The notes under the pieces: generated by a model
Seen by the model: the letters and a program-made list of their open reading frames with translations, nothing else
Databases searched by the model: none
What the model was told of the DNA's origin: nothing
Shown: piece by piece, positions 8,215 through 17,728 of the stretch
Position numbering within the stretch: the first letter of the stretch is position 1
Layout: each line of letters starts with the position of its first letter
Made by a program: the position numbers and the translations under genes
NCBI GenBank assembly: GCA_045631905.1
Contig: JAZQVO010000015.1
Span: 1 to 64,000, forward strand
DNA length: 64,000 nucleotides
Reading direction: 5' to 3'
Origin: HGM04593 sp045631905
GTDB taxonomy: Bacteria > Bacteroidota > Bacteroidia > Bacteroidales > Bacteroidaceae

Positions 8215-9561
8215 ATGGAATTTTCATTTAAAAATCAAGACGCTACAAGCGCTCTTTTGTCAGTAACTATTCAGGAGGCTGACTACTCGGCTTTGGTTGA
8301 GAAACAGTTGAAAACCCTTCGTCAGAAGGCAAATATCCCCGGTTTCCGTCCCGGTATGGTGCCCATGGGTCTTATTAAAAAACAGTATGGCACAGCTGTA
8401 AAGGCCGAGGAGATAAACAAACTCTTGCAGACAAAAATATTTGAGTATATCAGAGAAAACAAAATCGACATGCTCGGCGAGCCTCTTCCCAGCGAGGAAC
8501 AGCAGTCGGCTATCGACATGGTAAACGACAAGGAGTTTACTTTTGAGTTCGAGATAGCTCTTGCTCCCAAGTTCGATGCTACACTCACATCGAGCGACGA
8601 GTTGGCATACTACAAGATACAGCCCACAGCCGAGATGATAGACTCGCAGGCTCAGGCTTATGCTCAGCGTTGTGGCGAGTACAAGCAGGTTGAGAGCTAC
8701 GAGGACAAAGATATGTTGAAGGGTTCGCTTGTTGAGTCGGTTGATGGCGGTATCAGCGTAAGAGATGCTGTCATGATGCCTGCTTACATGAAGAACGACG
8801 AGCAGAAGGCACTCTTTGCAGGTGCAAAGGTGGGCGATGTTGTAACCTTCAACCCCACAACAGCTTTCGATGGTAGCGAGGCCGAGCTTGCCTCTTTGTT
8901 GAAGGTTGAAAAGAGCGAGGTTGCCGCTCACGCAGGTGAGTTTACCTTTACAATCTCTGAGATCACACGCTTTGTAGCAAGCGAGCTCAACCAGAATGTG
9001 TTCGACTCTGCATTTGGCAAGGATACAGTTAAGAGCGAGGAGGAGTTCCGCGCAAAGATTGCCGAGCAGTTTGAGGAGCGTTTCGCTCTCGACAGCGACT
9101 ACAAATTGTTGCTCGACACACGCAAGTACCTCACAGAGCGCATCGGCAAAATGGAGTTCCCCGAGGCCCTTTTGCGTCGCATCATGGAGATGAACAAGGC
9201 CGAAGGTGCCGAGAGCATCAGCGAGGAGGATTTCCAGAAGAGCATCACCGAGCTTTCATGGCACCTCATCAAAGAGCAGTTGGCCAAGAAGTTCGAGGTT
9301 AAAATCGACGACAACGACGTGCTTGCAGTTGCCAAAGCCGCTACACGCGACCAGTTTGCACAGTATGGTATGGCAAACGTGCCCGAGGACTTGCTCGAGA
9401 ACTATGCAACAGGCATGTTGAAGCAGGAGAAGACACGCGAGGCTCTCATCAACCGTGCAGTCGATATCAAACTTATCGAGGCAATCAAGGGCGTTGTAAC
9501 ATTGAAAGAGGAGCAAATTTCTGTTGAGGACTTCAACAAAAAGCTTGCCGAGAACGATTAA
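8215..9561 (+). CDS. tig: Trigger factor
   Basis: This 448-residue ribosome-associated chaperone has an N-terminal ribosome-binding domain with the GFRPGMVP signature loop (residues about 43-50 of TLRQKANIPGFRPGMVP). A divergent PPIase-like middle region and a long helical C-terminal substrate-binding domain follow. The length fits the Bacteroidetes form. It is first in tig-clpP-clpX, the conserved arrangement linking nascent-chain folding to ClpXP proteolysis; clpP begins 27 bases after its stop. Confidence 0.94.
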   Translation: MEFSFKNQDATSALLSVTIQEADYSALVEKQLKTLRQKANIPGFRPGMVPMGLIKKQYGTAVKAEEINKLLQTKIFEYIRENKIDMLGEPLPSEEQQSAIDMVNDKEFTFEFEIALAPKFDATLTSSDELAYYKIQPTAEMIDSQAQAYAQRCGEYKQVESYEDKDMLKGSLVESVDGGISVRDAVMMPAYMKNDEQKALFAGAKVGDVVTFNPTTAFDGSEAELASLLKVEKSEVAAHAGEFTFTISEITRFVASELNQNVFDSAFGKDTVKSEEEFRAKIAEQFEERFALDSDYKLLLDTRKYLTERIGKMEFPEALLRRIMEMNKAEGAESISEEDFQKSITELSWHLIKEQLAKKFEVKIDDNDVLAVAKAATRDQFAQYGMANVPEDLLENYATGMLKQEKTREALINRAVDIKLIEAIKGVVTLKEEQISVEDFNKKLAEND

Positions 9562-9588
9562 TAAATTATAACCGTAAATTTGTTTCTT

Positions 9589-10257
9589 ATGAAAGATGAT
9601 TTTAGAAAATACGCGACCAAGCACCTTGGCATGAACGGCATGGTGCTTGACGATGTGATGAAAGTTCAGTCACAGTATCTCAATCCTTATATCTTGGAGG
9701 AGCGTCAGTTGAATGTTACTCAGATGGACGTGTTCTCTCGTTTGATGATGGACAGAATCATCTTTCTGGGAACACAAATAGACGATTACACAGCAAACAC
9801 CTTGCAGGCGCAGTTGCTCTATCTCGACTCTGTGGATAACAGCAAGGATATTTCAATATATATAAACTCACCCGGAGGTTCTGTATATGCCGGTTTGGGC
9901 ATATACGATACCATGCAGTTTATAGGCAGCGATGTTGCTACCATCTATACAGGTATGGCGGCAAGCATGGCAGCCGTGTTGCTGGTGTCGGGAACCGAAG
10001 GTAAGCGTTCTGCACTCACACACAGCCGAGTGATGATACATCAGCCTCTCGGTGGTGTGCAGGGTCAGGCGAGCGATATCGAAATTACAGCCCGCGAGAT
10101 TCAAAAACTCAAAAACGAGCTCTATACCATTATAGCCGACCATAGCCACCAACCCTTTGACAAGGTTTGGGCCGATAGCGACCGCGATTATTGGATGACA
10201 GCCGAGGAGGCAAAGGCTTATGGAATGATAGACAATGTGCTGACACGCAAAAAATAA
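9589..10257 (+). CDS. clpP: ATP-dependent Clp protease proteolytic subunit
   Basis: This is a 222-residue serine peptidase of the ClpXP and ClpAP complexes. The catalytic triad is Ser126 (in GMAASMAAVLL), His151 (in MIHQPLGG) and, by alignment, Asp196. SPGGSVYAG lines the active-site oxyanion region. The ATG at 9589 is preferred to an in-frame TTG nine bases upstream. clpX starts two bases after its stop, so protease and unfoldase are made together. Confidence 0.95.
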   Translation: MKDDFRKYATKHLGMNGMVLDDVMKVQSQYLNPYILEERQLNVTQMDVFSRLMMDRIIFLGTQIDDYTANTLQAQLLYLDSVDNSKDISIYINSPGGSVYAGLGIYDTMQFIGSDVATIYTGMAASMAAVLLVSGTEGKRSALTHSRVMIHQPLGGVQGQASDIEITAREIQKLKNELYTIIADHSHQPFDKVWADSDRDYWMTAEEAKAYGMIDNVLTRKK

Positions 10258-10259
10258 TT

Positions 10260-11480
10260 ATGGCCGAAAAGAAAAGAAAGTGTAGCTTTTGTGGCAGAAA
10301 CGAAGATGAGGTGCAGTTGTTGCTCACCGGCATGACCGGCTATATATGCAACGATTGCGTGGAGCAGGCCCATAATATCTTGCGCGAGGAGTCTCTGGTG
10401 GCAAAAAGCAACTTCGAGATGACTGAGTTGCCCAAGCCCAAAGAGATAAAGGCTTTTCTCGACGATTATGTGATAGGTCAGGACTCGGCAAAGAGCGCGT
10501 TGGCCGTGTCGGTCTACAACCACTACAAACGTCTCATGCAACGCGACAGCAACAGCGATGTAGAGATAGAAAAGAGTAATATTATAATGGTGGGCAGTAC
10601 CGGTACGGGAAAAACCCTTTTGGCCCGCACCATAGCCCGTTTGCTCAAAGTGCCCTTCACAATAGTAGATGCCACGGTGCTCACCGAGGCCGGTTATGTG
10701 GGCGAGGATATAGAAAGTATTCTCACACGCCTGTTACAGGTGGCCGACTACAAGGTGGAGGAGGCCGAGAGGGGTATAGTCTTTATTGACGAGATAGACA
10801 AGATAGCTCGTAAAAGCGATAACCCTTCGATAACCCGCGATGTTAGCGGCGAGGGTGTTCAGCAGGGCTTGCTTAAATTGCTCGAAGGCTCGGTAGTAAA
10901 TGTTCCTCCCCAGGGAGGGCGTAAACACCCCGACCAAAAGATGATTCCTGTGAACACCAAACATATTTTGTTTATATGTGGTGGTGCTTTCGACGGGATA
11001 GAGAAGAAGATTGCTCAGCGTCTAAACACCCATGTGGTGGGTTATAATTCGGTGCAGAACAGCCTCCAGCTCGACAAGGGCGATATGATGCAGTATGTAA
11101 CCCCTCAGGACCTGCGCTCTTTCGGTCTTATCCCCGAGATTGTAGGTCGTTTGCCCATACTTACGTCGCTCCGTCCGCTCGACCGCGATGCGTTGCGTAA
11201 TATCCTTACGGAACCAAAGAACTCCATAGTGAAGCAATATATAAAACTCATGGAGATGGACGGTGTGGAACTCACGTTTACTCCCGAAGCGCTCGACTAC
11301 ATAGTAGATGTTGCCATGGAGTATAAGCTGGGGGCACGTGGCTTGCGCTCTATTGTGGAAACAATAATGCAAGAGAAGATGTTCGAGATGCCTTCAAGCG
11401 ACGAAAAGAGCTGTGTGATAACAAAAGAGTATGCCGAAGGTCGCATGGCGCAGAGCGGTGCGATGAAAGGTCTTGCATGA
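10260..11480 (+). CDS. clpX: Clp protease ATPase subunit ClpX
   Basis: ClpX is a 406-residue AAA+ unfoldase that recognises and feeds substrates to ClpP. The N-terminal zinc domain has Cys8, Cys11, Cys30 and Cys33. Walker A is GSTGTGKT (112-119), Walker B is IVFIDEIDK, and the pore and sensor motifs are intact. The ATG at 10260 (MAEKKRKCSFCGRNED) is chosen because it begins at the zinc domain; a frame upstream overlaps clpP. It is the last gene of tig-clpP-clpX and is followed 12 bases later by a 46-base perfect palindrome. Confidence 0.96.
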   Translation: MAEKKRKCSFCGRNEDEVQLLLTGMTGYICNDCVEQAHNILREESLVAKSNFEMTELPKPKEIKAFLDDYVIGQDSAKSALAVSVYNHYKRLMQRDSNSDVEIEKSNIIMVGSTGTGKTLLARTIARLLKVPFTIVDATVLTEAGYVGEDIESILTRLLQVADYKVEEAERGIVFIDEIDKIARKSDNPSITRDVSGEGVQQGLLKLLEGSVVNVPPQGGRKHPDQKMIPVNTKHILFICGGAFDGIEKKIAQRLNTHVVGYNSVQNSLQLDKGDMMQYVTPQDLRSFGLIPEIVGRLPILTSLRPLDRDALRNILTEPKNSIVKQYIKLMEMDGVELTFTPEALDYIVDVAMEYKLGARGLRSIVETIMQEKMFEMPSSDEKSCVITKEYAEGRMAQSGAMKGLA

Positions 11481-11492
11481 TAGCTTAACAGC

Positions 11493-11538
11493 ATATTACA
11501 GATACCCTCACGGTGCACCGTGAGGGTATCTGTAATAT
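11493..11538 (+). terminator. 46-base perfect palindrome after clpX
   Basis: Two 23-base arms meet with no spacer at 11515/11516 (arm begins ATATTACAGATACCCTCACG). In RNA this folds into a very stable hairpin directly after clpX and probably ends or protects its mRNA. Unlike the other terminators here it is not followed by a T run, so Rho-independent termination is less certain. Confidence 0.6.
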
Positions 11539-11627
11539 ATATAGCGGTTGCATAAGGCATCTTTGTGTGTTTCTTGAACTTCGGCTCTATTGTATTTTTC
11601 TTTTTTTTGAAAAATATATCATAAAAA

Positions 11628-11660
11628 TTTGTGGGTTTTATAGAGATATTTATAACTTTG
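11628..11660 (+). promoter_or_regulatory. Promoter for recQ
   Basis: TTTG (11628-11631), 21 bases, then TAACTTTG (11653-11660), 23 bases before the recQ ATG. Confidence 0.55.
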
Positions 11661-11683
11661 TTTGCAAATAGGCATATTGTAAC

Positions 11684-13858
11684 ATGACAAAGAAGTATAA
11701 CCTGACAGAGATTCTAAAAGAGAATTTCGGTTTTGATACATTTAAGGGGGATCAGGAAGCGGTCATCAGAAATCTCCTTGATGGAAATGATGCTTTTGTG
11801 CTGATGCCTACCGGTGGAGGAAAATCGCTATGCTACCAACTGCCATCGTTGGTGATGGAGGGTACTGCTATTGTGATTTCGCCTCTTATTGCGCTCATGA
11901 AGAACCAGGTCGATGCTATAAGAAACCTGAACGAAGAAGATGGGGTTGCCCATTTTTTGAACTCTTCTTTGACAAAACAGGCCATAGAGGAGGTAAAGGC
12001 CGACGTGCTGTCGGGCAAGACCAAACTGCTGTATGTGGCTCCCGAGTCCTTGACAAAAGAGGATAATGTGGAGTTTCTTAAAAGTATTAAAATATCTTTC
12101 TATGCAATAGACGAAGCACACTGTATATCGGAATGGGGTCACGACTTCCGTCCCGAATATCGTCGCATTCGTCCAATAATAAATGAAATTGGCAAGGCAC
12201 CTGTGATAGCTCTTACAGCTACCGCCACAACAAAGGTGCGCGACGACATAAAGAAGAACCTGGGTATCCAAGATGCCCCCGATTTTAAATCTTCTTTCAA
12301 CCGTCCCAACCTCTACTACGAGGTAAAGCCAAAGACAAAAAATGTGGATAAAGACATTATAAGGTTCATTAAGTCGAACCCCGGTAAGTCGGGTATCATA
12401 TACTGCCTCAGCCGTAAGAAGGTCGAAGAACTTGCCGAAATTCTGCAAACCAACGACATCTCGGCAAAAGCCTACCATGCAGGTATGGAGTCGGCTGTGC
12501 GTTCGCAGACACAAGACGACTTTATAATGGAAAAAATAGATGTTATTGTAGCTACCATCGCATTTGGTATGGGCATAGACAAACCCGATGTGCGATATGT
12601 GATACACTACGATATCCCCAAAAGCCTCGAGGGCTACTACCAGGAGACAGGCCGTGCAGGTCGCGATGGTGGCGAGGGACAATGTATCGCCTATTACAAT
12701 AGCAAAGATTTGCAGAAACTTGAAAAATTTTTAGAGGGTAAGCCTCTGGCCGAGCAATATATCGGCCGTCAATTATTACACGAGACGACCGCTTATGCCG
12801 AGTCGTCGGTGTGCCGTAGAAAATTGTTGTTACATTATTTTGGTGAAAATTACGAAGTGGAAAATTGTGGTAATTGTGATAACTGCCTCAACCCAAAGAA
12901 GCAGGTAGAGGCGCAAGAGCTGTTGGAAACACTCATTGAGACAGTGTTGGCTCTTAAAGAGAATTTTAAGACAGAATACGTTATAGATGTGCTGATGGGT
13001 AAGGAGACTGCCGATATTCAGGCGCACATGCACGACGAACTCGAATGTTTCGGTGCAGGTGTCGGTGAAGAGGTTAAGCGTTGGAACGCTGTTATACGCC
13101 AGGCACTCATCGCGGGATATTTGGATAAAGATGTTGAAAATTATGGCTTGTTGAAAGTTACACCCGAAGGTCGTAAGTACCTTAATAACCCCAAGTCGTT
13201 CAAGATAGTAGAGGATCGCGACTTTACCGAGGAAGAAACGGTGTTGCAGTCGGGTAGTAGTTCGGCGGTAGACCCCGAGCTGTACGCAATGTTGAAAAAC
13301 CTGCGTAAGAAGTTGTCCAAGCAGTTGGAGCTTCCCCCCTATGTGATATTCCAAGACCCTTCGTTGGAGGCTATGGCAACAACCTATCCCATAACATTCG
13401 ACGAGTTGAAAAATATTCCCGGTGTGGGCGAAGGAAAGGCAAAACGATACGGAGAGGAGTTCTGCGCCCTCATCAAGCGTCACTGCGAGGAGAACGAGAT
13501 TGACCGCCCCGAAGATTTCCGTGTGCGCACCGTTGCCAACAAGTCGAAGCTCAAGGTGGGAGTAATCAGCGCAATCGACCGCAAGGTGGCTCTCGACGAC
13601 TTGGCGATAAGCCGTGGCGTAGAATTTGAGGAGTTACTCGAAGAGGTGGAGTCGATAGTTTATTCGGGCACAAAGCTCAATATAGATTATTTCCTCGAAG
13701 AGATTATGGACGAGGAGAATATCCAAGAGATATACGACTATTTTAAAAATTCTGATACCGATAGCATTGATATAGCTCTCGACGAGCTTGGTGCCGATTA
13801 CAGCGAGGAGGAGATACGTCTTGTTCGTGTTAAATTCATATCGGAGATGGGTAATTAA
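11684..13858 (+). CDS. recQ: ATP-dependent DNA helicase RecQ
   Basis: RecQ is a 724-residue 3'-5' helicase for recombination and repair. It has Walker A MPTGGGKS (41-48), the DEAH box at 143-146 followed by CISEWGHDFRP, and motif VI QETGRAGRDG. The RecQ-C-terminal zinc region has CRRKLLLHYFGE and CGNCDNC. An HRDC domain (about 550-610: ELPPYVIFQDPSLEAMA, IPGVGEGKAKRYGEEF) follows. A C-terminal extension of roughly 110 residues beyond HRDC is longer than in E. coli RecQ (about 610 residues); its end is acidic and helical. It is followed at 27 bases by guaB. Confidence 0.95.
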   Translation: MTKKYNLTEILKENFGFDTFKGDQEAVIRNLLDGNDAFVLMPTGGGKSLCYQLPSLVMEGTAIVISPLIALMKNQVDAIRNLNEEDGVAHFLNSSLTKQAIEEVKADVLSGKTKLLYVAPESLTKEDNVEFLKSIKISFYAIDEAHCISEWGHDFRPEYRRIRPIINEIGKAPVIALTATATTKVRDDIKKNLGIQDAPDFKSSFNRPNLYYEVKPKTKNVDKDIIRFIKSNPGKSGIIYCLSRKKVEELAEILQTNDISAKAYHAGMESAVRSQTQDDFIMEKIDVIVATIAFGMGIDKPDVRYVIHYDIPKSLEGYYQETGRAGRDGGEGQCIAYYNSKDLQKLEKFLEGKPLAEQYIGRQLLHETTAYAESSVCRRKLLLHYFGENYEVENCGNCDNCLNPKKQVEAQELLETLIETVLALKENFKTEYVIDVLMGKETADIQAHMHDELECFGAGVGEEVKRWNAVIRQALIAGYLDKDVENYGLLKVTPEGRKYLNNPKSFKIVEDRDFTEEETVLQSGSSSAVDPELYAMLKNLRKKLSKQLELPPYVIFQDPSLEAMATTYPITFDELKNIPGVGEGKAKRYGEEFCALIKRHCEENEIDRPEDFRVRTVANKSKLKVGVISAIDRKVALDDLAISRGVEFEELLEEVESIVYSGTKLNIDYFLEEIMDEENIQEIYDYFKNSDTDSIDIALDELGADYSEEEIRLVRVKFISEMGN

Positions 13859-13884
13859 TGTAGAATAATAATATACACACATAT

Positions 13885-15363
13885 ATGAACGATTTTATAA
13901 AAGACAAAATTGCAATCGACGGTCTTACATATGACGACGTGTTGCTTATCCCTGCCTACTCTGAGGTGTTGCCCAAAGAGGTGAGTTTGAAAACAAAATT
14001 TTCGAGAAACATAGATCTTAATGTTCCTTTTGTAACAGCAGCCATGGACACTGTTACAGAGGCAAAGATGGCTATTGCCATAGCCCGTGAAGGCGGTATA
14101 GGTGTCATACATAAAAACATGTCGATAGCCGAGCAGGCACATCAGGTTGCTATTGTGAAACGTGCCGAGAACGGTATGATTTACGACCCTGTGACCATTC
14201 GTGTTGCCTCAACAGTGAAAGACGCTCTCGACCTCATGGCAGAATATCACATCGGCGGTATACCCGTTGTCGATGAGGATAAGAAACTTGTGGGTATCGT
14301 TACAAACCGCGACCTTCGTTTCGAGGTAAATATGCAACGCCCCGTGAGCGAGGTTATGACAAGCGAAAATCTTGTGGTTACACACCAAAAGACCGACATG
14401 GAGTCGGCCGCCACAATTTTGCGCGAGAACAAGATTGAAAAGTTGCCCGTTGTCGATAACGATGGCAAGCTCATAGGTCTTATCACATACAAGGATATTA
14501 CAAAAGCCAAGGATAAACCCATGGCTTGCAAAGATGCGAAAGGTCGTTTGCGCGTAGCAGCCGGTGTAGGTGTCACAGTAGATGCCATGGACCGCATAAA
14601 AGCACTTGTTGAGGCAGGTGTCGATGCAATTATCATCGATACAGCTCATGGTCACTCGGCAGGTGTTGTAAAGAAACTCAAAGAGGCAAAGGCCGCTTAT
14701 CCCAACATCGACATCGTTGTGGGTAACGTAGCAACAGGCGAGGCGGCAAAGATGCTTGCCGAGGCAGGTGCCGACGCAATTAAAGTAGGTATCGGCCCCG
14801 GTTCCATCTGTACAACACGCGTGGTTGCCGGTGTAGGTGTGCCCCAGTTGTCGGCTGTTTACGATGTAGCGAAAGCTCTCGAAGGAACAGGTGTGCCCCT
14901 CATTGCTGATGGTGGTTTGCGCTATTCGGGCGATGTGGTAAAGGCTCTTGCGGCAGGTGCATACAGCGTTATGATAGGTTCGCTTGTTGCCGGAACCGAG
15001 GAGTCTCCCGGCGATACAATAATCTTCAACGGCCGTAAATTTAAAGCATATCGCGGTATGGGTTCGTTGGAGGCTATGGAGTGTGGTTCAAAGGACCGTT
15101 ATTTCCAAGCCGACACAGCCGACAAAAAGAAACTCGTGCCCGAGGGTATTGCGGCTCGCGTGCCCTATAAAGGTACCTTGAACGAGGTTATATATCAGCT
15201 TGTAGGTGGTTTGCGCAGCGGTATGGGATATTGCGGTGCACCCGATATAAATACATTGCATAATGCAAAATTTGTGCGCATAACTAATGCCGGAGTATTG
15301 GAGAGTCACCCCCACGATGTGGCGATAACAAGCGAGGCTCCCAACTACAGCCGTCCCGAATAA
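13885..15363 (+). CDS. guaB: Inosine-5'-monophosphate dehydrogenase
   Basis: This 492-residue enzyme oxidises IMP to XMP with NAD, the first committed step to GTP. Its (beta/alpha)8 barrel is interrupted by two CBS domains (about 95-205: YDPVTIRVASTVKDALDLM.. and VMTSENLVVTHQ..). The catalytic loop is GPGSICTTRVVAG with Cys309, and the mobile flap lies around GMGSLEAM. The length and motifs are standard. It precedes the SurA-like genes by only six bases and may share a transcript with them. Confidence 0.97.
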   Translation: MNDFIKDKIAIDGLTYDDVLLIPAYSEVLPKEVSLKTKFSRNIDLNVPFVTAAMDTVTEAKMAIAIAREGGIGVIHKNMSIAEQAHQVAIVKRAENGMIYDPVTIRVASTVKDALDLMAEYHIGGIPVVDEDKKLVGIVTNRDLRFEVNMQRPVSEVMTSENLVVTHQKTDMESAATILRENKIEKLPVVDNDGKLIGLITYKDITKAKDKPMACKDAKGRLRVAAGVGVTVDAMDRIKALVEAGVDAIIIDTAHGHSAGVVKKLKEAKAAYPNIDIVVGNVATGEAAKMLAEAGADAIKVGIGPGSICTTRVVAGVGVPQLSAVYDVAKALEGTGVPLIADGGLRYSGDVVKALAAGAYSVMIGSLVAGTEESPGDTIIFNGRKFKAYRGMGSLEAMECGSKDRYFQADTADKKKLVPEGIAARVPYKGTLNEVIYQLVGGLRSGMGYCGAPDINTLHNAKFVRITNAGVLESHPHDVAITSEAPNYSRPE

Positions 15364-15369
15364 AAGAAT

Positions 15370-16791
15370 ATGAATAGAAAAAAGCTCTTAACGACAATAT
15401 TTGTCGCGCTCCTCTGTTTGGGTGTTAATGCCCAAACAGAGGATTCTGTGCTTATGACAATAGATGGTGTGCCTGTAACCCGTTCGGAGTTCGAGCATGC
15501 TTTTAATAAGAACAGAGTAAATCAAGGTGAAGAGGGGTATACGGTGGAGAGCTATCTGCCCATGTTTGTCGATTTTAAATTGAAAGTTGCCGAGGCAAAA
15601 GCTCAAAAGCTCGACACCATGAAATCCTTTAAGGACGAGTATGCCAAGGACCGCAAGATGCTTGCCGCCGATTATCTTACCGACGGCACCTTTGTTGAGA
15701 AGGAGGCCTATCGCATTTATGCCAAAGACTCGGCCTTGGTGGGCAACGACGGAATACTCAAAGTTACCAACATCGCCTTCCGTCTGCCCCAAAATGCCAC
15801 CGATAAAATGATAGCAACAGCAAAGGCGAAGATAGACTCGGCCTACTCTCTGTTGCAGAGCGGAGTCTCATTCATCGATGCTGCAAAGGCCGTTGGTGTG
15901 CCCGAGAGCTCTGTGCGAGATTTTGAAATTGTAAGAGGTCAGACATACGAGGAGTTTGAAAATGTCGCATATTCTCTTGCCGACGGAGCCTACTCCGAGC
16001 CCTTCCGTTCGCCTGCCGCTTTGCACATTGTGAAGAGAATCTCTACTCGTCCTTTTGGAACCTTTGAAGAGTACAGAGAGCCCATAATAAAAATGTTGGA
16101 GCAACAGAATATTCAGCAGGCGGCACGCTTGAAGAAGGGCATGGAACTTGCCGAAGCCATGGGTGGTGACATCACCCCCGAGCAGGCGTTGGCACGCGAG
16201 GATAGCCTGCTCGAAGTTAAATATCCCGAGTTTGGCATGCTCATGAAAGAGTATTACGAGGGTCTGCTCTTCTTTGAAATATCGAATCGCGAGGTGTGGA
16301 ACACCGCGAAGGGGGAAGAGGCCGAGCTTGCAAAGTTCTTTAAGAAGAACAAAAAGAGATATAAGTTCGATACTCCCCGTTACAAAGGAGCGGTTGTGTA
16401 TGCAGCCACACAGCAGGTGCTCGACAAGGCACAGGCGATGATGAACGGTAAGTCGTCCGAAGAGTATCGTTCGATAGTGAAGGAGCACTTTATGAGCGAC
16501 AGCGCAAGAATTATTCGTGTGGAGATAGGCGTCTATGCCATAGGCGATAATAAATGGGTTGATAAGATGGCCTTCGGTCAGGGCGAGGGTGGTCGTAAAC
16601 GTGCCGACCTCCCCTATGTGGGTGTCGTGGGCAAAATAATAGATGCTCCCGAGGTATATACCGACGTGAAAGGTGCCGTCACTGCCGATTTTAACAAAGT
16701 GAAAGAGGAAAAGTGGGTGAAAAAGTTGCGCAAAAAATATAAAGTTGAAATTAACAAAGAGGTGCTAAAAACAGTTAATAACCACGAATAG
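15370..16791 (+). CDS. Periplasmic peptidyl-prolyl isomerase/chaperone, PpiC/SurA-like
   Basis: This 473-residue exported protein begins with a signal peptide (MNRKKLLTTIFVALLCLGVNA-Q). The N-terminal region resembles the SurA chaperone fold (VTRSEFEHAFNKN). A divergent parvulin domain lies about 130-230, from LKVTNIAFRLPQ through EEFENVAYSLADGAYSEPFRS to LHIVKRI. The C-terminal half is helical. It is the first of three consecutive chaperone-like genes, followed by an OstA-like gene, so outer-membrane protein maturation is the likely role. Whether it has isomerase activity is uncertain because the parvulin signature is weak. Confidence 0.82.
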   Translation: MNRKKLLTTIFVALLCLGVNAQTEDSVLMTIDGVPVTRSEFEHAFNKNRVNQGEEGYTVESYLPMFVDFKLKVAEAKAQKLDTMKSFKDEYAKDRKMLAADYLTDGTFVEKEAYRIYAKDSALVGNDGILKVTNIAFRLPQNATDKMIATAKAKIDSAYSLLQSGVSFIDAAKAVGVPESSVRDFEIVRGQTYEEFENVAYSLADGAYSEPFRSPAALHIVKRISTRPFGTFEEYREPIIKMLEQQNIQQAARLKKGMELAEAMGGDITPEQALAREDSLLEVKYPEFGMLMKEYYEGLLFFEISNREVWNTAKGEEAELAKFFKKNKKRYKFDTPRYKGAVVYAATQQVLDKAQAMMNGKSSEEYRSIVKEHFMSDSARIIRVEIGVYAIGDNKWVDKMAFGQGEGGRKRADLPYVGVVGKIIDAPEVYTDVKGAVTADFNKVKEEKWVKKLRKKYKVEINKEVLKTVNNHE

Positions 16792-16817
16792 AAAGGTTTA
16801 TTTCATATATTTGCGTG

Positions 16818-17684
16818 ATGAAACCGGTAAAAAAGGCTATAACACTTTTTTTCCTTCTCGCAGTGTCGGTGCTGTATGTGTCGTGCGAAGAGGAGATTGT
16901 GCACAAAGGCAAAACCCCTTTGTTGAGTGTTGGTAATGAATTTCTTTATCACGAAGATGTTCAGCGTTTCTACTCACAGTCGCATGGCAATGTCGATAGC
17001 GCAACTTTTGTGAACGACTTTATAGAGCGTTGGGCCGAGGAGGCTTTTTTCTACCACCTTGCTAAACGCAATGTGCGCAAAAGCGACGAGATAGAGCTAC
17101 TTGTAGAGAACTACAAGCGCAGTCTCATACTAAATATATATGAAACGGGGCTTGTCGAAGAACAGCTTGAACGCGAGATTTCAAAAGAGGAGGTCGATAC
17201 CTTTTACAAAGAGAATATCTCTATGTTCTTGGCAAAAGAGCCCATGGTAAAAGGCCTGCTGTTAAAGGTGCCCAAGAACACGCCAAAGTTATCGTTGTTG
17301 CGTGGGTGGTGCAAGGAGCGTACTATCGATAATTTGGAGAAGCTCGACAAGTACAGCCTCACAAACGATGTCGAGTACGAGTATTTTTTGGAAATATGGA
17401 AGGAGCTATCCTCTGTTGCCGAAAAAACACCGCTTGCGGTTGAGGAGTTGCAACAACGGCTTCTGCGCAACAAAGATACAGAGTTCAAAGATGGCGATTT
17501 TGTCTACTTTGTATCGGTCGACTCCATAGTTAAAAAGGGAGATGCCGAGCCTGTGGAGCTTGTCGAGCCCGAGATAAGGCTCCTGCTGAGCAACACCAAA
17601 AAGGCACATTTTATTAAAGAGAAAAAGCGCGAGTTATACAAAGAGGCACTTGAAACCGGTGCCATCAAATATTATAATAAATGA
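16818..17684 (+). CDS. SurA-like lipoprotein, divergent
   Basis: This 288-residue predicted lipoprotein has a lipobox ending in VLYVSC (Cys about residue 24), so it should be acylated and anchored in a membrane. The body is mostly helical. It has a SurA-N-like stretch (SVGNEFLYHEDVQRFY) and a remnant of a parvulin-like region (MVKGLLLKVPKN, then FKDGDFVYFVSVDSIVKKG), but I cannot see a complete isomerase signature. It sits between two PpiC/SurA-like genes and its stop overlaps a possible upstream ATG of the next. The ATG at 16818 is preferred to the GTG three bases earlier. The function is inferred from context only. Confidence 0.65.
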   Translation: MKPVKKAITLFFLLAVSVLYVSCEEEIVHKGKTPLLSVGNEFLYHEDVQRFYSQSHGNVDSATFVNDFIERWAEEAFFYHLAKRNVRKSDEIELLVENYKRSLILNIYETGLVEEQLEREISKEEVDTFYKENISMFLAKEPMVKGLLLKVPKNTPKLSLLRGWCKERTIDNLEKLDKYSLTNDVEYEYFLEIWKELSSVAEKTPLAVEELQQRLLRNKDTEFKDGDFVYFVSVDSIVKKGDAEPVELVEPEIRLLLSNTKKAHFIKEKKRELYKEALETGAIKYYNK

Positions 17685-17728
17685 CGAGGGTGGCACATTG
17701 CCTCCTTCGTACTTGTAAACAAAGAGAG

